A stretch of DNA of 32,368 nucleotides from Gemmatimonadota bacterium (GTDB lineage: Bacteria > Gemmatimonadota > Gemmatimonadetes > Longimicrobiales > Gaopeijiaceae): the NCBI GenBank assembly GCA_009844885.1, contig VYAQ01000345.1:1-32368 (forward strand), given 5' to 3'. The notes under the pieces were generated by a model. It saw only the letters and a program-made list of their open reading frames with translations, did no database searches and was not told the origin of the DNA. Position numbers and translations under genes: made by a program. Below, piece by piece: positions 8,013 to 15,139 of this stretch. How positions within the stretch are numbered: position 1 is the first letter of the stretch; each line of letters starts with the position of its first letter.

Positions 8013-8246
8013 CTATTCGAAATAGGAGATGTTCTTCTCGATGTAGTCGTTCCATTCGGGCGGAACGTCGGTATCCGGGAAGATCGCCTGAACGGGACAC
8101 TCCGGTTCGCAGGCACCGCAGTCGATGCATTCGTCGGGGTGAATGAGGTACTGGTCCTCGGTCTCATAGATGCAATCGACCGGGCAGACTTCGACGCAGC
8201 TCGCATCCTTCGTGCCGATGCAGGGCTCGGTAATGATGTATGTCAC
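8013..8246 (-). CDS. seven-iron/di-cluster ferredoxin
   Basis: Small electron carrier of 77 residues. The N-terminal cluster motif has cysteines at 9, 17 and 21, followed by proline ([14 protein letters not shown]). This long CX7CX3CP spacing is typical of 3Fe-4S/4Fe-4S ferredoxins (FdxA/FdxC type). The second motif, [12 protein letters not shown], is a standard CX2CX2CX3CP site. The acidic C-terminal tail ([20 protein letters not shown]) matches the short C-terminal extension of FdxA-type proteins. The start is GTG at 8246, with AGGTGT a few bases upstream. It is monocistronic, with a terminator beyond its 3' end. The redox partner is not evident from the neighbours. Confidence 0.93.
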   Translation of the reverse strand: MTYIITEPCIGTKDASCVEVCPVDCIYETEDQYLIHPDECIDCGACEPECPVQAIFPDTDVPPEWNDYIEKNISYFE

Positions 8247-8360
8247 CAGACACCTCTAGTCGTGTTGTCTCTGGTCATCCTGTCCTTCACGCGACGGGAC
8301 TCGGCAACCGTCGAGAATGATTGTCGAATGGCACCCGCGTCGCAACCCTGACGCTCTCCA

Positions 8361-9212
8361 TCACCGGCCGCCTCGAAGGAATCGCTGAAAGTGCCGCGCC
8401 GAGGCTTCTGCCGCTGCGATCAGGCCGGGAGTGGGGGCCTGCGGCGGGTGCACGGCCTCGAAGGTGTGGCCGGAACCGTCGACAACCCGCAGCGATGATG
8501 CCGACCCCGCCTCGTGCAGCTGCCGGGCTTCGGCAACAGGGACTGTCGAGTCCTCGGAACCGTGGACGACAAGCCAGGGCACGTCCACCCGCGTCGCCGC
8601 CGCAAGTACGTCCAGCCGTGCACGATTGTCCCTCAGATCCTCCCACAGGGTCCTGTAGAGGGGCATTAGCTGTCCCGTGCGGGCATTGGATATCCAGGTC
8701 ACTTCCTGCGACATCCAGTCCGCCACCTGCTGCTCGCTCCAGCGGTGGAAGGTCGCGACCGCGGCCCACGTCACGAGCGCGGAGACCCCCTGGTGCTCGG
8801 CGGCCGTAATCACGCTGGTGCCACCGCCGCGGCTGTGGCCAAGAAGCCCCACCGACTCCGGTGCCCTGCCGTCGCTCCATTCGCCGGCGAGCATCCGGTC
8901 CACCATCCAGCGCAGATCGTCCAGTTCGCGGGACAGGGTGTTGCGGCCGAAGGCGTCCAGGTCCGTGAACTCGAGCAACTCCGGTCCCGTGCCGTTGAGC
9001 GAGAAGTTGAAGGACACGACCAGGTGGCCGTCCTGCGCGAGACGCTCACTGAGCCAGGGGAAGAATCCCCAGTCCTTGAACCCCTTGAAGCCGTGCGCGA
9101 CGAGAACCGCCGACCGCGGCTCGCCCTGGGCCGGGCGCCGGACATCGAGGCGGATGACATCGCCGTGGGGCGGCGTGGTCTCGCAGCGTTCGTGAATCAG
9201 CGATCCGGTCAT
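8361..9212 (-). CDS. alpha/beta hydrolase (serine hydrolase, dienelactone hydrolase-like)
   Basis: Cytoplasmic alpha/beta-hydrolase of 283 residues with no signal peptide. The oxyanion-hole region VLVAHGFKGFKDWGFFPW, the nucleophile elbow GHSRGGG, the acid-loop aspartate in VHGSEDSTVP and the catalytic histidine in DGSGHTF give a complete Ser-Asp-His triad. The substrate cannot be told; esterase, peptidase or acyl-transfer activity are all possible. The ATG at 9212 overlaps the stop of the cobalamin adenosyltransferase gene (ATGA), so it is the third gene of a translationally coupled operon. An alternative ATG at 9221 would add three residues. Its link to cobalamin metabolism is not established. 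Confidence 0.85.
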   Translation of the reverse strand: MTGSLIHERCETTPPHGDVIRLDVRRPAQGEPRSAVLVAHGFKGFKDWGFFPWLSERLAQDGHLVVSFNFSLNGTGPELLEFTDLDAFGRNTLSRELDDLRWMVDRMLAGEWSDGRAPESVGLLGHSRGGGTSVITAAEHQGVSALVTWAAVATFHRWSEQQVADWMSQEVTWISNARTGQLMPLYRTLWEDLRDNRARLDVLAAATRVDVPWLVVHGSEDSTVPVAEARQLHEAGSASSLRVVDGSGHTFEAVHPPQAPTPGLIAAAEASARHFQRFLRGGR

Positions 9213-9760
9213 GCCCGCCATTCGATGTCGAGCCCGCCGGCGGCGCTGTTCTCCTGCCGGGCCGCCGCGAAGAGGAAGTCGGACAGACGGTTGAGGTACC
9301 GCACGATTTCGGGGTCGACATCCGCGGAAGAAGCCAGCGTCACGACGCGCCTCTCGGCTCTTCGGCAGACGGCTCGCGCCAGGTGCAGTCCGTTGGCTCC
9401 GGGACTGCCTGTGGGCAGGATGAAGTTGCGCAGCGGCGGCGTGGCGGACATCGCCTGGTCGATCCACGATTCCATGGCGGCGACCCGCTCCGCCGGCAGG
9501 TCCGGCAGCGCGGGAGCCCGCCGGCTACCGTCTGGCGGCGGTGTGGCAAGGTGGGCGCCGATGGCGAAGAGGTCGGATTGTACGCGCCGCAGCCGTCGGA
9601 CGATCGCCTGGTCCGTCACCTGGCTGAGCGCGCCGCCAATGACCGCGTTCAGTTCATCCACCGTGCCGTAGGCCTCGACGCGAACGTCGTCCTTACTCGT
9701 TCTTCCGCCTCCGAACAGGCCGGTGCTGCCTTTGTCGCCGCGCCTCGTGTAGATCTTCAC
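9209..9760 (-). CDS. pduO: PduO/MMAB-type cob(I)yrinic acid a,c-diamide (cobalamin) adenosyltransferase
   Basis: Transfers the adenosyl group of ATP to cob(I)alamin to make coenzyme B12. The 183-residue protein has the ATP-binding N-terminus IYTRRGDKGSTGLFGGGR, the YGTVDELNAVIGGAL helix, the conserved RRAERRVV segment and the RYLNRLSDFLFAAAR motif that forms the cobalamin site. All are diagnostic of the PduO family, which differs from CobA/CobO and EutT. The start is GTG at 9760, because upstream codons belong to the preceding gene in another frame and the family begins just before IYTRRGD. It overlaps the upstream 85-residue gene by 4 bases (GTGA) and the downstream hydrolase by 4 bases (ATGA). 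It implies adenosylcobalamin-dependent enzymes elsewhere in the genome. Confidence 0.95.
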   Translation of the reverse strand: MKIYTRRGDKGSTGLFGGGRTSKDDVRVEAYGTVDELNAVIGGALSQVTDQAIVRRLRRVQSDLFAIGAHLATPPPDGSRRAPALPDLPAERVAAMESWIDQAMSATPPLRNFILPTGSPGANGLHLARAVCRRAERRVVTLASSADVDPEIVRYLNRLSDFLFAAARQENSAAGGLDIEWRA

Positions 9761-10014
9761 CGCGGCCTCAGCCTGGTGAGATTCCGGATCGCCATGGCCT
9801 TGTCCAGCAAACTCGGCTCGTCGGGCGCCTCGTCGCGGCGCAGGCCGACAAGACACTCGCGTACGTCCAGCAACGCCTCGAGGAGCACCTGGTCCCTCTG
9901 AAAGCCGAAGTCGAGCCGGTCCATGCGGGCCTGGTCGCCGGACTCGGCCGCCTTTTCGAAGGCTTCCCTGTAGACCCGTTCGAGACTCCCGATGACTTTC
10001 GCTCTTGAGCGCAT
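9757..10014 (-). CDS. 85-residue alpha-helical protein of unknown function, upstream partner of pduO
   Basis: Not recognised. The product is highly charged and predicted almost entirely helical (KVIGSLERVYREAFEKAA, then QRDQVLLEALLDVRECLVGL). It has no signal peptide or membrane segment and a single cysteine. It is the first gene of the operon and its stop overlaps the GTG of pduO (GTGA), so the two are made in step. A small accessory or regulatory partner of the adenosyltransferase is one idea, but only position supports it. The ATG at 10014 has no strong Shine-Dalgarno sequence. The next in-frame methionine lies well inside the protein. Confidence 0.7.
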   Translation of the reverse strand: MRSRAKVIGSLERVYREAFEKAAESGDQARMDRLDFGFQRDQVLLEALLDVRECLVGLRRDEAPDEPSLLDKAMAIRNLTRLRPR

Positions 10015-10169
10015 GCGATCTCATGTGGTTTGGCGTACCGGGGGCCGGCGTGACAGCGCCACCTCCGCCCGTACATACATCGTATCGCCCGCTGTACCTT
10101 TATGGGTAGCGTTTCCCCCGATCCGGACGGTGTGTCCCAACGACCCCGCGCCCAACCTGGCTTTGAAGA

Positions 10170-10634
10170 ATGGCGACTTTCGACGAATTCCCGGAAGCTT
10201 CGATGCAGATGCCGGACGACGTAGTCAGCCAGGCGAACGACCGGTACTGGAACTCCGACGCCGGAGTGAACCAGCTGGCGCGGGACCTGGAGCTGTCGAA
10301 GGGGACTCTGTACGAGATCATCGCCCCACTGCCGGCAGACGTACCGTGTCCTCAGTGCGATGGCGAACTCGCCTTCACGAACCGCACGGCGCGCGAACGC
10401 GGCTTCGTCTCGTGCCCGGCCTGCGGACTCGAGGATGACAGGGAGCGTGTGCTCGCCCGGCTGGAGGAAGTCGCACACGACCCGACCATCGTGGAACCGC
10501 CCACCGCGCCCGATCCCGCCGTCACGGACCCGCCCGCCGCACCGGGCCGAAGCCTGGAGACGCTGCTGGTCGTGACCGCTCTGGCGGGAGTGGCCGCCGG
10601 GCTGATCCTGGGCGGGCTCCTCCGACGCCGCTGA
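10170..10634 (+). CDS. zinc-ribbon protein with N-terminal helix-turn-helix-like segment and C-terminal membrane anchor
   Basis: A 154-residue protein of unknown function. Residues about 20-50 (YWNSDAGVNQLARDLELSKG) resemble a helix-turn-helix of the kind that reads step-wise cell-fate or developmental signals. Residues about 60-95 hold a zinc ribbon with CPQC and CPAC knuckles. A proline-rich linker follows, and the last 25 residues are a membrane helix ending in RRR (LLVVTALAGVAAGLILGGLL). A tail-anchored DNA- or protein-binding factor is plausible. It is 7 bases upstream of the RDD protein gene and probably starts a three-gene operon with the DsbA-like lipoprotein. Confidence 0.75.
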   Translation: MATFDEFPEASMQMPDDVVSQANDRYWNSDAGVNQLARDLELSKGTLYEIIAPLPADVPCPQCDGELAFTNRTARERGFVSCPACGLEDDRERVLARLEEVAHDPTIVEPPTAPDPAVTDPPAAPGRSLETLLVVTALAGVAAGLILGGLLRRR

Positions 10635-10641
10635 GACACCG

Positions 10642-11643
10642 ATGAACGGCGACCCGAGGTCGATCGTCACACCCGACGCGTTTTCGGTCACACCCGCCCT
10701 GCTCGGCACCCCGCTCGCCGAACCCTGGCGCCGCCTGGTCGCGCTGCTGCTGGACCTGGTCCTCATCGGGTTCCTGCAGCTGCTGGGCTGGCGGGTCCTG
10801 GGAGGGATCGCCGGCCTGATGCTCCTCCGGATGGCGACGAAACGCACGGACGGCGCAACCACCACGCGCACACAGAAGTTCGCGCTTGGATGCGCGGGAG
10901 CGATGGTCTTCGTGGTCGCCATCGGGGTCACCACGGTTGTCCCGGCCATGCTGCGCATGATGACGGAACCGGACGGCGAGGTGGCCGTGCCCGCGGCCCA
11001 GGGCGTCGTGATCGGTACGCCGGAAGGAAGCGCCGTGCCGCTCGACAGCGAGTCGGCGAGGAACGTCGACGACAGCATCGCCACGCTGCTCGCCCGAGTG
11101 GACGACCTCGAGGACGACCTGGCCGACAGCCGCGTGGAACACGAGGAGCTGCGCGAGCAACTGGCCGAGGCCGAATCGCGGTCTACCCTCTTCACCTGGA
11201 TACGGGACGCCGCCGACGAAGCCGGCCTGATCTTCGGATGGGGCACCGTCTACCTCACCCTCTTCTTCGCGCTGTGGCAGGGCCGAACGCCCGGCAAGAA
11301 GGCGATGGGGCTGCGCGTGGTGAGGCTCAACGGCGAGCCGCTGGGGCTGTACCTGTCGCTTGAGCGGGCCGGCGGCTACATGGCCGGCCTCGCAACCGGG
11401 CTGCTCGGGTTCGCGCAGGTGTGGTGGGACCCGAACCGGCAGGCGATCCACGACAAGATCGCCGAGACCGTTGTGATCCGCGAGCGGATGCCCAACCGGC
11501 TGCATCCCGGCAGCATCTATGGTGAAGGGGTGGCGGAACGGGCCGGGCAGCGTCAGGATTCGAGTTCGGCGGACGATGTCGCCGGGGCAGGCCAGGACGT
11601 CGCGGCAGCGACGCCGGAGGAGACAGGAGAACGGCAATCGTGA
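10642..11643 (+). CDS. RDD family membrane protein with coiled-coil insertion
   Basis: Inner-membrane protein of 333 residues. The N-terminal RDD-type segment (PWRRLVALLLDLVLIGFLQL) has the conserved Arg and Asp in a first membrane helix. More helices follow at about 50-60 and 75-105. Residues about 140-185 form a heptad-rich, acidic coiled coil (ARVDDLEDDLADSRVEHEEL), which is unusual for this family. The C-terminal half carries the rest of the RDD signature: WQGRTPGKKAMGLRVV, then WWDPNRQAIHDKIAETVVI. RDD proteins are often linked to small-molecule or ion transport, but roles are poorly defined. It overlaps the next gene by 4 bases (GTGA). Confidence 0.83.
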   Translation: MNGDPRSIVTPDAFSVTPALLGTPLAEPWRRLVALLLDLVLIGFLQLLGWRVLGGIAGLMLLRMATKRTDGATTTRTQKFALGCAGAMVFVVAIGVTTVVPAMLRMMTEPDGEVAVPAAQGVVIGTPEGSAVPLDSESARNVDDSIATLLARVDDLEDDLADSRVEHEELREQLAEAESRSTLFTWIRDAADEAGLIFGWGTVYLTLFFALWQGRTPGKKAMGLRVVRLNGEPLGLYLSLERAGGYMAGLATGLLGFAQVWWDPNRQAIHDKIAETVVIRERMPNRLHPGSIYGEGVAERAGQRQDSSSADDVAGAGQDVAAATPEETGERQS

Positions 11644-12413
11644 GAAGGCATATGAACAAGGCGCTTGTGCCGGTCGCGGCACTGCTCGTCACGCTCGGAT
11701 GCGACGGCGGCGGCGGGGACGGGGACGGCAGCGGTGAAGCCGCCGCCCGCGAAGACCGCGCAACATCCGGAAGCTTGTCCCAGTCGATTCCGACATCGAT
11801 GCTGTCCGACGGCGGCACGACGCTGAAGCCGCCGGCCCAGGAGTTCACGCTGGGGGAGATCGGGTTCGATTTCGGCTCCGTGGACGCCCCCATCGCCGTG
11901 GTCGAGTTCAGCGATTACGGTTGCGGCTACTGCCGCCGATTCCACACCGAGACGTTCCCCACGCTCATGGAGGAATACATCGAGACCGGGAAGGTTCGCT
12001 GGAAGTACGTGACCTATGTCAGCGGGATGTTCGCCAACGGGCTTCCTGCGGCGTATGCGGCCGAGTGCGCGGGCGAGCAGGACCTCTTCCCGCCCATGAG
12101 CAAGCTGCTCTACGAGCGCCAGGCCGACTGGAAGAGCCTGGGTGACCCGAGCCCCGTCTTCGCGGAACTCGCACGCGAGGCCGGCACGGACACGGCGGAG
12201 TTTCAGGCCTGCCTGGCGGACGAACGCCACCGGCCCCGGGTCCGCAGCGGCATCCTTTCCGGCGGCCGCCTCGGCATACGGGGCACGCCGTCCTTCCTGG
12301 TCAATGGCGTGCCTCTGGTGGGGGCTCAACCCATCGCGTGGTGGCGTGACGCGTTCAACGCCATTGCGGCCGAGATCGAGGCCGGGACGGGCGACCCCGG
12401 GGACGGGACCTGA
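11640..12413 (+). CDS. DsbA-like thioredoxin-fold lipoprotein (disulfide oxidoreductase/isomerase)
   Basis: Periplasmic thiol-disulfide protein of 257 residues. The N-terminus is a lipoprotein signal (NKALVPVAALLVTLGC, cysteine about residue 21), followed by a glycine/aspartate-rich linker. The DsbA/thioredoxin-4 domain starts near residue 75. Its active site is CGYC at residues 95-98 in FSDYGCGYCRRFHTETFP, and the cis-proline loop is GIRGTPSFLVNGVPLVG. The GTG start at 11640 has AGGAG about 10 bases upstream and overlaps the RDD gene stop. The ATG at 11652 is an alternative start giving the same lipoprotein. The last 59 bases overlap the convergent membrane-protein gene. It may oxidise or reduce cysteines of exported proteins, several of which occur later in the window. 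Confidence 0.88.
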   Translation: MRRHMNKALVPVAALLVTLGCDGGGGDGDGSGEAAAREDRATSGSLSQSIPTSMLSDGGTTLKPPAQEFTLGEIGFDFGSVDAPIAVVEFSDYGCGYCRRFHTETFPTLMEEYIETGKVRWKYVTYVSGMFANGLPAAYAAECAGEQDLFPPMSKLLYERQADWKSLGDPSPVFAELAREAGTDTAEFQACLADERHRPRVRSGILSGGRLGIRGTPSFLVNGVPLVGAQPIAWWRDAFNAIAAEIEAGTGDPGDGT

Positions 12414-13980
12414 CCCGCGCGGGGCGCTTGTCCTCCATCACCAACTCGAAGTCCTCCTCGTACCCCACCTCGCCGGGAGACGGCAGGTAGCGCGAGACGT
12501 CCACCTCGGCGCGCATCAACTCGCGGTCGAACGTCTCCAGATCCCGCTTTGAAGCCTCTTCGCTCGTGTCTGAGGTCGCGTAGACGATCCGGCCGAGCTT
12601 CTGATCCCCGAGCTTCAGCGCGCGGCGCGTCAACTCGGCTTCCACGAAGGTCTCGCGGACGGCTGGAAAGCGATACCGGAAACCATCGTCATCCGCCTCG
12701 ACCTCGGCGTTGAACTCGGCCGCGAGAGTCTCCAGCTCCTTGAGCACGACGCGCGGACCGACATTCCAGTCCTTCAGCCTTGGCGTTACATGCCGAATCG
12801 CGTCGGCGACACTGACCCAGCGCACCGCCCCGACACTGCGGCTGTAGACCAGGCCGATCAGAAGACGGCGCACGTTCCGGCGCAGACGTCCCGCGTTCTC
12901 GCGTCTGAGCCCCAATGACCGCACCAGCGGTATCCCGAAGAACATGCTGCTGAACGTCAGGGGCACGACTCCGAGTCCCCAGAACCACAGCGGATCGACG
13001 GCCACCGCCGCTGCGGTCGTGGTCTGCAGGGCCGGACCCAGCCCGATCACGGTCGCCGCCGTCAGGTTGAAGCCGTTCATCGCGCCGATGCCCCAGTTCG
13101 CGCCGGCGTTATTGCCGGTCAGCTTCTTCGGGTACTCCAGGCGAAGCCACGCAGGATTGGGTTCGCGCGTCCGGACCTTCCCGTGGGCGCTCTTCATCAG
13201 GCCGGGGAAGGTGTAAACCACTTCTCCCCGCTCGGACACCCCCGGATCACCCCCGTGGGCACCGGTCAGACGTCCCATCTCCTCTTGCGCATCCATTAAC
13301 GCCAGCCCGGTGTGTTCGACCAGTTCGGCCGAAGTGAGCACGCCCTTGCGCGCCCGGATCAGCTGCAACGCGCTCCTGTCCTTCTGCAGCTGGGTCGGCC
13401 GTGGCTCCTCGGGGCCGAAGATGAACGCGAAGACCTTCTTGTAGAACGGCGGCCTCGCGTCCTTCGGCAGCCGCCTGGCGTGGCTGTGTCCGTAGTACAG
13501 GCTCCCCCGGCTCCATCCCCTGCCCCCCATCAGCCAGTGGAGGATAAAGAGGTCGCCCAGACCGAAACCGCCGCGTCGACCGAAGCCGCGGCCGTCCCGG
13601 TTCGCGGTCATGGCCGCGATGATCAGGGCCACGAAGACGATGAAATAGACGACCAGCATGACGGCCGTCCACACCTTGAAGCCCGTCTTGAACGCGGACC
13701 ACGCGGCCCTCCGGAAGCGGACCCCGAAGGGTTCCCGCGCCCGCTCGATCAGCTTGGGGTCGAACTGGTAGAGGAGATCGCCCGAATCGGAGACTTCCAG
13801 GTGGCCCCGATGGGTCTCGAGCAGGCCCTTGAGTGCGGTCTCGGCCTGGTCCTCGGGCATGCCGGTGGCCGACACGACATCGCCAAGGGTGGCGCGACCG
13901 CGCAGGCGGCGCAGCGCGGTCAGGAGCGTCGTGTCGGCTTCGGCGGCGGATACAGTGGCTATTTCAGGCAATTTCGGCAA
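12355..13980 (-). CDS. large membrane protein of unknown function with repeated winged-helix-like segments
   Basis: A 541-residue protein of no family I can name with confidence. It begins with a small helical module (LLTALRRLRGRATLGDVVSA, residues about 17-75) that looks like a winged helix. A strong membrane helix lies at about 103-125 (WTAVMLVVYFIVFVALIIAA). A second similar helical module occurs near 205-260 (ARKGVLTSAELVEHTGLALM). More membrane segments lie near 295-350. A third module-like stretch is at about 380-460, and the C-terminus is very basic (RVRSRPRGRPSRPRSRPQWR). Similar layouts occur in uncharacterised cyanobacterial and plastid-related proteins, but that is recollection only. 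Its 3' end overlaps the DsbA-like gene by 59 bases on the opposite strand. Both reading frames continue with plausible protein. Confidence 0.72.
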   Translation of the reverse strand: MPKLPEIATVSAAEADTTLLTALRRLRGRATLGDVVSATGMPEDQAETALKGLLETHRGHLEVSDSGDLLYQFDPKLIERAREPFGVRFRRAAWSAFKTGFKVWTAVMLVVYFIVFVALIIAAMTANRDGRGFGRRGGFGLGDLFILHWLMGGRGWSRGSLYYGHSHARRLPKDARPPFYKKVFAFIFGPEEPRPTQLQKDRSALQLIRARKGVLTSAELVEHTGLALMDAQEEMGRLTGAHGGDPGVSERGEVVYTFPGLMKSAHGKVRTREPNPAWLRLEYPKKLTGNNAGANWGIGAMNGFNLTAATVIGLGPALQTTTAAAVAVDPLWFWGLGVVPLTFSSMFFGIPLVRSLGLRRENAGRLRRNVRRLLIGLVYSRSVGAVRWVSVADAIRHVTPRLKDWNVGPRVVLKELETLAAEFNAEVEADDDGFRYRFPAVRETFVEAELTRRALKLGDQKLGRIVYATSDTSEEASKRDLETFDRELMRAEVDVSRYLPSPGEVGYEEDFELVMEDKRPARVRSRPRGRPSRPRSRPQWR

Positions 13981-14275
13981 TCACTCGATGTTGGAATCAG
14001 GAAGTAAACGACAGGCAACCAGACGTACGTTTCAGCCCGCAAGATCCATTCGTTCACGGACTGCGCGCAAGTTGCGGGCCGACAAGCGGGAATCAGTGAC
14101 CGAAAGACACGAACAGCGTCCGAACAGACACGCCAGTCGCTCGCTTTCAGCGCAATCACGCCCCACTGTGTCCTTGTACACGGGAAGAGGGGTGGGGCGG
14201 CGGTGATCGGTCAGTGATGGTAGCAAACTAGCCTGACTGGGCAAATAACCGCCCAAGCCAGGAGCAACCATCGAA
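13981..14275. other. divergent intergenic region
   Basis: About 295 bases between the start of the large membrane protein gene (minus) and the AraC-like regulator (plus). It is less GC-rich than the genes. No convincing ORF, hairpin terminator or RNA gene is seen. AGGAG lies about 11 bases before the regulator ATG and may serve as its ribosome binding site. Promoters for both genes should be here, but no box matches consensus well. Confidence 0.6.
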
Positions 14276-15139
14276 ATGCCGAACAGCCGAAGCCGCCGCA
14301 GTGCGGTATCCCTGTTGGGGCCGCCGTACGGCCGTCTTCATGAAGTCGACCTCGCCGATCCGATTCAGCCGCTTGGAGGGGGCTGGATCATGGCCTGGGA
14401 TCTCAAGGCCGAAGGGTGGAGCGAAGCCACCGACTTCGTCGCCAGCCGACTCGCTGGCGTAACCCTCGCGATCATTCTGCCCGACAGTGACGAGCGCGCC
14501 CCCCTGGTGCCCATTCTCCGGGCCGTCGAGAAGACCAGGCCCCAGGCGGTTCTGCCGCATCACGAGACCCTGCGGCCTCACGAAATCGCGCAGGTCATAC
14601 GCCGTCCACCGGTCGCTCTCGCGCCGAGCGTTACGGACTACATGGCCTGGCGGGGCTTCTCGGTGGACCCGACCACCAGGAACATCATTCAGCGCATCGT
14701 CGAACTCAGCGCCAGGCTCAGCACCATCACCGACCTGGCCAGAAGCCTGTACGTGTCCAGACGGGCTCTTGGCCGCAGGCTTCTCAACAGCGGTCTGCCC
14801 GTTCCGTCCCACTGGCTTCACATCGCACGCCTGATACGCGCGACCTTCAAGCTGCAGAACAGTACGGAGAGCCTCTTCAAGGTGGCCACCTCGCTCGGCT
14901 ACCCGGACGGCTTTTCCATGAGCAATCAGATGTACCGTCTCTGCGGCATCCGGCCCCAGCACACGCGGGAGCGATACGGCTGGGAATGGGTCTTCGAATC
15001 CTGGCTGGTTCGCGAGGTGGCCATCGGTGGCGTCACCTCGAAAGTCGTGGGTTCCCGTCCCTCCATAGCCGAAACCGCAATCGAACCCTCTGTCTCCGCC
15101 AGGCGGCGAGCCACCAGGGCCGTCGCCAACGCTCGATGA
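14276..15139 (+). CDS. AraC-like transcriptional regulator, coupled to the BTAD/AAA regulator
   Basis: A 287-residue DNA-binding protein. Residues about 30-115 form an alpha/beta region with no clear ligand-binding signature (MAWDLKAEGWSEATDFVASR, ILPDSDERAPLVPILRAVEK); it looks more receiver-like than cupin-like. Residues about 135-230 form a degenerate AraC domain with two helix-turn-helices: ITDLARSLYVSRRALGRRL, then SLFKVATSLGYPDGFSMSNQ followed by MYRLCGIRPQHTRERYG. The tail after about 240 is basic and probably disordered. The stop TGA overlaps the ATG of the next gene (ATGATGA), so the two regulators are translated together. The target is unknown. Confidence 0.75.
   Translation: MPNSRSRRSAVSLLGPPYGRLHEVDLADPIQPLGGGWIMAWDLKAEGWSEATDFVASRLAGVTLAIILPDSDERAPLVPILRAVEKTRPQAVLPHHETLRPHEIAQVIRRPPVALAPSVTDYMAWRGFSVDPTTRNIIQRIVELSARLSTITDLARSLYVSRRALGRRLLNSGLPVPSHWLHIARLIRATFKLQNSTESLFKVATSLGYPDGFSMSNQMYRLCGIRPQHTRERYGWEWVFESWLVREVAIGGVTSKVVGSRPSIAETAIEPSVSARRRATRAVANAR

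Noticed and set aside
9768-11246. Minus-strand 492-residue frame across the plus-strand genes at 10170-11643
   Set aside because: Serine/arginine-rich shadow that spans three unrelated genes; no ribosome site or domain.
12355-12413. Possible misassigned ends from the 59-base convergent overlap of the DsbA-like and large membrane protein genes
   Set aside because: Both reading frames continue with plausible protein to their stops, and convergent overlaps of this size are common. No error is needed to explain it.
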